This document shows, one piece after another, positions 6,300 to 10,722 of a stretch of DNA of 10,722 bases. Below the pieces are notes generated by a model that did no database searches, was not told the DNA's origin, and saw only the letters and a program-made list of their open reading frames with translations. A program made the position numbers and the translations under genes. Position 1 is the stretch's first letter, and each line of letters starts with the position of its first letter. The DNA is from CBFCZU01 sp965602635 (lineage in GTDB: Bacteria; Planctomycetota; Phycisphaerae; SM23-33): the NCBI GenBank assembly GCA_965602635.1, contig CBFCZU010000148.1:1-10722 (forward strand), in the 5' to 3' direction.

Positions 6300-6522
6300 G
6301 CTGCCTCGGCGCGAGGCGGCAGACGCGTCGCGGCGGCGGGGCGGGCATGGTGCTGCCAAAATGGCGCCCGCCGGACGCCCGAGCACGCGCCCGTGGCCCC
6401 GAACTTGTCGGGGCTCCGCGTAAACGCTGTCTGCAAACGGAAGTGTGGCGCACGACTTCTTTGGTACGCGTATTGCTTGGTGTAAGTTCGGAGCAGTTGA
6501 CAGCAAGGAAAGGAGAGCCCAA

Positions 6523-6966
6523 ATGGCTATATTCAGATGGGGATCAGGCTTCGATCCGTTCGCCGGGTTCCGTCAGCTTCAGCGCGAGCTGGAACGTCTG
6601 GCCAGGCCCTGGGCACGGCTCGGCCGGCGGGTCGGCGGTGGCGCATATCCGCCCGTGAACGTTTACACCTCGCCCACGGAGGTTCTCGTCCAGTGCGAGG
6701 TTCCCGGCCTGGAGAGAGAGGACCTCGACGTGAACATTGCCGGCGAGACGCTGACCATCAAGGGCGTCAACCGCCCGGTGGAAGGCGAGGAGTCGATGAA
6801 GTTCATCCAGCGTGAGCGCGGCCACGGGGAGTTCACCCGCACCATCGTGCTTCCCGACGCCGTGGAGGCCGAGAAGATCGAGGCAAGCCTTCGCGACGGC
6901 ATCCTGACGGTTCGCCTGCCGAAGGCGGCCGGGGCCGAGGCCAGGCAGATCGAGATAGAGGCCTAG
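6523..6966 (+). CDS. Hsp20/alpha-crystallin small heat-shock protein (first of a pair)
   Basis: This 147-aa cytoplasmic holdase chaperone has an N-terminal arm of about 42 residues (Arg- and aromatic-rich, starting MAIFRW). An alpha-crystallin domain spans ~43-135, with PVNVYTSPTEVLVQCEVPGL at its start and the family signature ASLRDGILTVRLPK (121-134). A short tail has an I-x-I oligomer contact (I143, I145). The domain is recognisable by sequence, and ATP-independent binding of unfolding proteins is known for the family. The ATG at 6523 is chosen because AGGAGA sits 6 nt upstream; a longer reading from 6445 would add 26 residues unlike the family. The second hsp20 gene follows 20 bp later. 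Confidence 0.95.
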   Translation: MAIFRWGSGFDPFAGFRQLQRELERLARPWARLGRRVGGGAYPPVNVYTSPTEVLVQCEVPGLEREDLDVNIAGETLTIKGVNRPVEGEESMKFIQRERGHGEFTRTIVLPDAVEAEKIEASLRDGILTVRLPKAAGAEARQIEIEA

Positions 6967-6986
6967 CGCCGCAAGGAGGATCGATC

Positions 6987-7385
6987 ATGGCAGAGCACAA
7001 GACAGTCAAGGTCAAGCCCGCCCGCCGCGGGGCCGAGGAAATCGCCGAAGATACCTTCAGCCCGCTGGTGGACATCCACGAAACCGACGAAGAGCTGGTG
7101 CTGGTCGCGGAAGTGCCCGGCGTTGAGAAGGACGACATCTCCGTCCAGGTGGACAAGGGCGTGCTGACCCTCGAGGCCGAGGCCAGGTTCGACGTGCCCG
7201 GCGAGGACTACGCCCAGACGTACGTGTCGTTCCAGCCGGGGCAGTTCTTCCGGGCCTTCGCCCTGAGCGACGAGATCGACCGTGAGAAGATATCGGCTTC
7301 GGTCTCCAACGGGGTGCTGACGGTCCGCCTTCCCAAGGCCGCCAGCGTCAAGAGCCGCAAGATCGACATCCAGGTGTGCGACTGA
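6987..7385 (+). CDS. Hsp20/alpha-crystallin small heat-shock protein (second of a pair)
   Basis: This 132-aa protein has an alpha-crystallin domain at ~25-117, with LVDIHETDEELVLVAEVPGV near its start and the ASVSNGVLTVRLPK signature (104-117). The tail carries an I-x-I motif (I126, I128). Its N-terminal arm is short and basic (MAEHKTVKVKPARRG), unlike that of its neighbour, so this is an old duplication or an acquired second family member rather than a recent copy. AAGGAGG lies 7 nt before the ATG, and the gene starts 20 bp after the first hsp20 stop, so they are translated from one mRNA. Two different sHSPs in one operon often form mixed or division-of-labour oligomers. That is inferred here. 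Confidence 0.95.
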   Translation: MAEHKTVKVKPARRGAEEIAEDTFSPLVDIHETDEELVLVAEVPGVEKDDISVQVDKGVLTLEAEARFDVPGEDYAQTYVSFQPGQFFRAFALSDEIDREKISASVSNGVLTVRLPKAASVKSRKIDIQVCD

Positions 7386-7431
7386 CTTACTGCCGGCCGC
7401 ACGCGGCACACGGACAGGGGCCGGTGCTCCC

Positions 7432-7454
7432 GCCGCCGCAGATCGCCTGGCGGC
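7432..7454 (+). other. Hairpin between hsp20 and smpB
   Basis: A perfect 6-bp inverted repeat GCCGCC/GGCGGC with an 11-nt loop follows the hsp20 operon by about 50 bp. No T-run follows it, so a terminator role is only tentative. It lies just before the putative smpB -10 box. Confidence 0.3.
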
Positions 7455-7471
7455 AGAGGTGCCGGCTCTTG

Positions 7472-7477
7472 TATCAT
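7472..7477 (+). promoter_or_regulatory. Candidate -10 box of a leaderless smpB transcript
   Basis: TATCAT (5/6 to TATAAT) ends 8 nt before the smpB ATG, so transcription would start at or within a base or two of the start codon. No Shine-Dalgarno sequence precedes the ATG, which fits a leaderless mRNA. The -35 region is GC-rich and poor. Confidence 0.4.
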
Positions 7478-7485
7478 CAACGCCC

Positions 7486-7992
7486 ATGGCGAAGAAGGCT
7501 TCAGCCACCGGCGGGGGGGGCAAAGGCAAGGGCAAGGGCAAGGGCTCGCGTCCGCGGATCAGCAACCGCCGCGCCCGGTTCGAGTTTCAGATCCTCGAGA
7601 AGGTCGAGTGCGGCATGGAGCTTCTGGGCACGGAGGTCAAGAGCCTGCGCGCCGGCAATGCCAGCCTGGACGGCGCCTACGCCCGGATCACCAACGGCGA
7701 GGTGTTCCTGTGCAGCGCCAACATCGCCCTCTACCCCCAGGCGGCGGAGGGCATGCAGCACGACCCGCTGCGCGACCGGAAGCTGTTGCTTCGCCGTCGG
7801 CAGATCGCCAAGCTGGAGGTGCACGTCTCTCAGAAGGGGCGCACGCTGGTGCCGCTGTCGATGTACTTCAGCCGGGGCTGGGCGAAGTGCGAGCTGGGGG
7901 CCGCCGTCGGCAAGCGGCAGTACGACAAGCGCCGGGCCATTCGGGATCGCCAGCAGGCCCGCGACGTAGCCCGCGAACTCCGCCGGCGGTAG
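7486..7992 (+). CDS. smpB: SmpB, tmRNA-binding protein of trans-translation
   Basis: This 168-aa protein binds tmRNA and brings it to stalled ribosomes so that truncated proteins are tagged and the ribosome is freed. Family features: SNRRARFEFQILEKVECGMELLGTEVKSLRAG (26-57, recognisable although not identical); GAYARITNGEVFL (63-75); DPLRDRKLLLRRRQI (93-107); GRTLVPLSMYF (118-128); and the basic C-tail with GKRQYDKRRAIRDR (142-155) that enters the mRNA channel. The unusual part is the N-terminal Gly/Lys run GGGGKGKGKGKG (9-20), which makes the protein slightly longer than the usual ~155-160 aa. The ATG giving MAKK is preferred. A GTG at 7459 would add nine residues and would place the TATCAT box inside the gene. 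The gene converges with the small membrane-protein gene 20 bp away. Confidence 0.96.
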   Translation: MAKKASATGGGGKGKGKGKGSRPRISNRRARFEFQILEKVECGMELLGTEVKSLRAGNASLDGAYARITNGEVFLCSANIALYPQAAEGMQHDPLRDRKLLLRRRQIAKLEVHVSQKGRTLVPLSMYFSRGWAKCELGAAVGKRQYDKRRAIRDRQQARDVARELRRR

Positions 7993-8012
7993 GGGGCGAC
8001 GCGTGGCGGCGA

Positions 8013-8192
8013 TCAGCTCCCGGGCGGGGCCCTGCCGTTGTCGGGCAGTTGCGTCTCTTCGTTTTTGCCGGCGACGTTCAAGGCGCGGTAGAAGCACCAC
8101 CCCAGCCCGCAGATGATCACCAGCAGCACGGCAAAGAGGATGACATACGCCGTGCCCGACAGCGCTCCGTCATATCTGACGTCAGCCAGCAT
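8013..8192 (-). CDS. 59-aa single-span membrane protein, probable NSS-transporter small subunit (MetS-like)
   Basis: This short gene has a short polar N-terminus (MLADVRYDGALSG), one hydrophobic span of about 22 residues (TAYVILFAVLLVIICGLGWC, ~14-33, continuing FYRAL), and a polar tail ending PDNGRAPPGS. Its ATG lies inside the end of the transporter gene (11-nt overlap in another frame), a typical translational-coupling layout. In Corynebacterium the NSS transporter MetP needs a ~60-aa one-span partner, MetS, encoded next to it. Size, topology and position match that arrangement here, although sequence similarity cannot be judged by eye. It probably sits in the inner membrane beside the transporter and supports its stability or activity. 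Confidence 0.75.
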   Translation of the reverse strand: MLADVRYDGALSGTAYVILFAVLLVIICGLGWCFYRALNVAGKNEETQLPDNGRAPPGS

Positions 8193-9945
8193 TTTCCGAC
8201 TCCCGCTCGACGGCGGCCTTGAGCTTCGACCGTCCCACGAAGGCGATTATCACGGCGAGGACCGGCAGCATCAGCACAATCGCCGCCCCGAGGATGTTGT
8301 GCCAGACGGCCCGACCGTTCTTGACGAACATGAACTTGTCGCCCTCTCCGCCCTCGCCGGTCAGGTCGTAGTAGAGCGTCCAGACCATGATAACCGCCAG
8401 GATGATCGGGATGACGAGCTTGATGTTCCATTCCCACCATTTGCCGATCTTCCAGTCGCTGCGCTCGTTGGCGTGGGCGCGGAGGCGCTTGAGGTCGAAG
8501 ATCCATCCCAGGGCGATGCATTCGATCAGCCCGATGGCCAGCACGCCGAAGTAGCTGTTGACGTAGTGGTCGATGGTGCTCAGCCAGGGCTCGCCGCTGC
8601 GGGTGCAGAATATCAGCCCCACCAGGAAGCCGCAGACGCAGATGACGGGCAAGACCTTGCCCCGCGACCATCGGGTCTTGTCCACGATGCTGGCCAGCCC
8701 CGCCTCCAGCATCGAAAAGGCCGAGTCTATCCCCAGCAGGATCAGCGCCAGGAAGAATATGACGGCGAAGAAGTTCGCCCAGGGCAGCAGCCTCAAGGCG
8801 GTGGGATAGGTCATGAAGGCCAGCCCGCCGCCCGCGCCGATGACCTTGTCCGGGGTCGCGTTCACCCGGGCCAGGTCGAGCTTGCCGCCCTTGACGCCCG
8901 CCTGCAGCCCGGTCAACTGCGCCGGCGTCAGGCCGAACCTGGCGGCGTTCTGCTCGTTGACCTTCATCTCCTTCAGCTTCTCGGCGGTAAGCCCCGCTTC
9001 CACCTCGCGGTCGATCGCCGCCTGAATGGCGGGAAGCTGCGAGGCATCCACGCTCATTAGCTTGGCATTGGCCGCGGTCGTCTGCAATGCCAGGAAGCCC
9101 ACCACGCTGAATACGGCCAGGCCCGCCACGAAGCTCGTCCCCAAGTCGGCCAGCCCCACGATCAAGGCGTTGTTGTTGATGTCGCTCTTGCGGTGCAGGA
9201 AGCTCGCGTAGGTGATCATCACCCCGAAGGCCAGCGTCATCGAAAAGAAGACCTGCCCAAAGGCGGTCTGCCAGACCCTTGGCCTGGCGAGCAGCTCCCA
9301 GCGGGGTTCGAGGTAGTACTCAAGCCCGCTGACGGCCCCCTCCAGCGTGAGCCCGCGGATCACCAGGATGAGCAGCATCAGCCAGGGCAGGGGCACGGTC
9401 CAGAGGACGATCTTGCTGACGAACCTGACGCCGCGGAAGACGCACAGGTACATCCCCAGCCAGGTCACGGCCAGGGCGGCGACGATGTGCCAGCGAATGG
9501 CCCCCAACGGCCAGTGCTTGCCGCTGTAGCCGAGGTGGTCGCTCAGGAAGAACTTCGTTGCGTCCTCGCCCCAGGAGAGGTCGAAGCTGTATCCGAGGTA
9601 ATTGACCGCCCAGGCGAGTACGACGCTGTAGTAGCAGATGATCACCAGCGACATGCAGATGGGCCACCACCCCAGCCATCGCCAGCTCGGCCTGAGGTGC
9701 CCGTATGCCTCGGGCGCCGCCCGCTGGGTGAAGTGCCCCAGCGAGAACTCCAGGATCAGCATGGGCACGCCGACGATGACCATGGCGATGGCGTAGGGGA
9801 TGAGGAAGGCTCCGCCGCCGTTGCTGTAGGCCTCGTACGGGAACCGCCAGAGGTTGCCCAGCCCAACGGCCGAGCCTATGGCCGCCAGCACGAAACCAGG
9901 TCGGGAGCCCCAGTTCTCACGCTGCTCTTCGAGAAGTTCGGCCAT
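8182..9945 (-). CDS. Sodium-dependent transporter, NSS/SNF family
   Basis: This 587-aa inner-membrane symporter moves a small organic solute (often an amino acid) with Na+. TM1 has the signature GSAVGLGNLWRFP (24-36) followed by NGGGAFLIPY (42-51). TM6 has QVFFSMTLAFGVMITYAS (231-248), comparable with the LeuT unwound substrate region. TM8 has SAFSMLEA (408-415). The usual GGGLAFMTYPTAL block (372-384) is present, so the core is intact. Between TM7 and that block lies a long hydrophilic, charged insert (~291-370) absent from compact LeuT-like members. The ATG at 9945 is preferred over a TTG two codons earlier because AAGGA (9957-9953) sits 7 nt before the ATG. A promoter is visible at 10008-10035. 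The small membrane-protein gene overlaps its 3' end. The substrate is not determined. Confidence 0.95.
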   Translation of the reverse strand: MAELLEEQRENWGSRPGFVLAAIGSAVGLGNLWRFPYEAYSNGGGAFLIPYAIAMVIVGVPMLILEFSLGHFTQRAAPEAYGHLRPSWRWLGWWPICMSLVIICYYSVVLAWAVNYLGYSFDLSWGEDATKFFLSDHLGYSGKHWPLGAIRWHIVAALAVTWLGMYLCVFRGVRFVSKIVLWTVPLPWLMLLILVIRGLTLEGAVSGLEYYLEPRWELLARPRVWQTAFGQVFFSMTLAFGVMITYASFLHRKSDINNNALIVGLADLGTSFVAGLAVFSVVGFLALQTTAANAKLMSVDASQLPAIQAAIDREVEAGLTAEKLKEMKVNEQNAARFGLTPAQLTGLQAGVKGGKLDLARVNATPDKVIGAGGGLAFMTYPTALRLLPWANFFAVIFFLALILLGIDSAFSMLEAGLASIVDKTRWSRGKVLPVICVCGFLVGLIFCTRSGEPWLSTIDHYVNSYFGVLAIGLIECIALGWIFDLKRLRAHANERSDWKIGKWWEWNIKLVIPIILAVIMVWTLYYDLTGEGGEGDKFMFVKNGRAVWHNILGAAIVLMLPVLAVIIAFVGRSKLKAAVERESENAG

Positions 9946-10007
9946 GTGCAAATCCTTGCGCGACGGGCCGACCGGAGAAGTGAACGTCGGCCTTCCTGGC
10001 CGCCGAA

Positions 10008-10035
10008 ATTATGCCCAACGCCCGGCACGTGGCAA
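10008..10035 (-). promoter_or_regulatory. Candidate sigma-70-type promoter of the NSS transporter operon
   Basis: On the minus strand there is TTGCCA (10035-10030), a 16-bp spacer and CATAAT (10013-10008), each 5/6 to consensus. Transcription would start near 10000, leaving a leader of about 55 nt. It shares the TTGCCA -35 with the 32-bp repeats. Confidence 0.6.
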
Positions 10036-10115
10036 GAAAAACCTCGCTGTCGCCGGGGGCGCGTCCCGACTGAAGAGATTGTGGCCCTGGACCAGCCCCA
10101 CCCGGTCGGCGCGCA

Positions 10116-10137
10116 CCGGCCGCCACTAGGAGGCCGG
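10116..10137 (-). terminator. Hairpin between the lipoprotein and NSS transporter genes (weak terminator candidate)
   Basis: A perfect 6-bp inverted repeat CCGGCC/GGCCGG with a 10-nt loop lies ~60-80 bp past the lipoprotein stop. There is no U-tract. GC-rich hairpins of this size occur by chance in such DNA. Confidence 0.25.
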
Positions 10138-10158
10138 CGAGAGCAATTCCCTGTTGGC

Positions 10159-10172
10159 GCGCCCAAGGGCGC
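10159..10172 (-). terminator. Hairpin just after the lipoprotein gene (weak terminator candidate)
   Basis: A perfect inverted repeat GCGCCC-AA-GGGCGC lies 25 bp past the lipoprotein stop codon. The two-base loop means an effective stem of about five pairs, and no U-tract follows. Its position suits termination of the lipoprotein transcript. Confidence 0.3.
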
Positions 10173-10197
10173 CCCAGGCAGGGCCGGTGGGGTGGTC

Positions 10198-10623
10198 CTA
10201 CTTCACAAGCTTCTCGATTTCCTGGAATTCCGCGTAGGCCTCTTCGATGGCCTCGCCGACACCCTCCATCGTCGCCCCGGGCATCAGCTTGGTGGTGCCG
10301 AAGCGTATGTCCACCATGGCGTCCATGTCGGCCTTGAACTTCTTGGCCAGCTTCTTCAACCTGGGCAAGACCTCGTCCCGGTTCGATTTGCTGTACGTCC
10401 TCTCCATGGCGCCCACAAGGTCATCGAAGTCCTTCTTGAGGATGACGCCCAAGTAGATGTTGGGCGGCGTCTCCGTCGCAAAGTTCTTGCGAACAGCCAC
10501 CCAGCGCTTGCCGATCTTCTCCATGGCGTAGTCATACTTGCTCATCTCTTTCTTCGCGTCACTGCAGCCCGCCAGGCCCGCCACGAGCAACAACGGCAGC
10601 AAAGTGATCATCCGTAGCCGCAT
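10198..10623 (-). CDS. Small exported lipoprotein of unknown function
   Basis: This 141-aa protein starts MRLRMITLLPLLLVAGLAGC, a clear lipoprotein signal peptide with lipobox LAGC and Cys20 as the first mature residue. The mature part (~120 aa) is highly charged and probably helical, rich in Lys/Glu/Asp (for example KKLAKKFKADMDAMVDI, ~90-106), with no cysteines or catalytic motif that I recognise. The ATG at 10623 is chosen over an upstream ATG at 10698: it gives a proper signal peptide, AGGA lies about 6 nt upstream, and the upstream segment is the tail of another gene in a different frame. That gene ends 26 bp earlier, so co-transcription is likely. It may be a periplasmic helical protein; no function is assigned. 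Confidence 0.85.
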   Translation of the reverse strand: MRLRMITLLPLLLVAGLAGCSDAKKEMSKYDYAMEKIGKRWVAVRKNFATETPPNIYLGVILKKDFDDLVGAMERTYSKSNRDEVLPRLKKLAKKFKADMDAMVDIRFGTTKLMPGATMEGVGEAIEEAYAEFQEIEKLVK

Positions 10624-10649
10624 AGCTGTCCTGCCTTTCCTTGATGAGG

Positions 10650-10722
10650 TCATTTGTCCAATTGCGTCATGGGGATTACGCGGTCGACGTTCCCCCACAG
10701 CATTTCGTTGAAGTGGCTGTAG
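10650..10722 (-). CDS. C-terminus of an unidentified gene running off the window
   Basis: From the right edge a minus-strand frame reads 23 codons, YSHFNEMLWG followed by NVDRVIPMTQLDK, then a TGA stop (10652-10650). The composition looks like real protein and the frame closes 26 bp before the lipoprotein start, the spacing of an operon neighbour. Too little is present to name a family. The 5' part lies outside the window. Confidence 0.45.
   Translation of the reverse strand, partial: YSHFNEMLWGNVDRVIPMTQLDK

Larger units (their letters stand above)
6086..6522. other. Divergent intergenic region between the sigma and hsp20 genes
   Basis: About 440 bp separate the minus-strand sigma/polymerase operon from the plus-strand hsp20 genes, with no convincing gene. 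It holds repeat copy 2 (6268-6299) with its candidate minus-strand promoter. In the predicted sigma leader there is a perfect 6-bp hairpin AGCCCC/GGGGCT (6193-6209) and a 5-bp one, GGCGA/TCGCC (6167-6185). A run of five T on the minus strand lies at ~6139-6143. A 6-bp hairpin GCCTCG/CGAGGC (6303-6317) sits just beyond the repeat. A stretch resembling the sigma gene's own 5' end lies at 6215-6241. I looked for a CIRCE operator (TTAGCACTC/GAGTGCTAA) ahead of hsp20 and saw none, and no clear hsp20 promoter stands out. Confidence 0.6.

Noticed and set aside
6445..6522. 26-residue N-terminal extension of the first Hsp20
   Set aside because: A strong AGGAGA lies 6 nt before the ATG at 6523, and the extension is unlike the family.
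9193..10617. 474-codon open frame on the plus strand
   Set aside because: It is antisense to the NSS transporter and the lipoprotein. It is rich in Pro/Gly/Arg/Asp/His with no domain.
10624..10698. 25-residue N-terminal extension of the lipoprotein
   Set aside because: It would bury the signal peptide and overlap the tail of the upstream gene. The internal ATG at 10623 has its own ribosome-binding site.

Overview
This is a GC-rich bacterial window with ordinary Shine-Dalgarno starts, two lipoprotein signal peptides, an ECF sigma factor and a sodium:neurotransmitter-symporter-type transporter followed by a small membrane protein. The gene style suggests Planctomycetota, perhaps the Phycisphaerae side. 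That is an impression, since there is no rRNA or marker gene here.

Layout, left to right. Bases 1-100 hold an array in which TTCCG recurs about every 10 bp. Two minus-strand genes follow, probably one operon: a lipoprotein-type alpha/beta hydrolase (2287 down to 881) and a small amidohydrolase (838 down to 113). Next comes the centrepiece, also on the minus strand: a 192-aa ECF sigma factor (6085 down to 5507) and, 18 bp after it, a 1023-aa protein (5488 down to 2417). A spacer of about 440 bp separates these from three plus-strand proteostasis genes: two tandem Hsp20 small heat-shock proteins (6523-6966, 6987-7385) and SmpB (7486-7992). The right end is again on the minus strand: the C-terminus of an unknown gene at the edge, a 141-aa lipoprotein, an NSS-family transporter with its own good promoter, and a 59-aa single-span membrane protein overlapping the transporter's 3' end.

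The 1023-aa protein is the main discovery. It is a single-chain, strongly shortened multisubunit-type RNA polymerase. The first ~530 residues carry the conserved core blocks of the beta subunit (RpoB) in the usual order, including a recognisable beta C-terminal tail. The remainder carries beta-prime (RpoC) core blocks: the 'GRSVI' switch-like region, the R-A-P block, the NADFDGDQ metal-binding loop and the bridge helix. The beta-prime zinc finger, most of the clamp, the jaw and the second half of the trigger loop are missing. Its operon partner is a sigma factor, so the pair looks like a dedicated two-gene transcription machine distinct from the cell's housekeeping polymerase.

A 32-bp sequence is repeated exactly at 2362-2393 and 6268-6299, just outside the two ends of the sigma/polymerase operon. 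On the minus strand it reads as a promoter (TTGCCA, 17 bp, TACAAC). One copy lies upstream of the sigma/polymerase operon and the other upstream of the hydrolase/amidohydrolase operon. The two operons may therefore be co-regulated, and the hydrolase operon may be a target of the alternative polymerase. A mobile-element or duplication boundary is the competing explanation.
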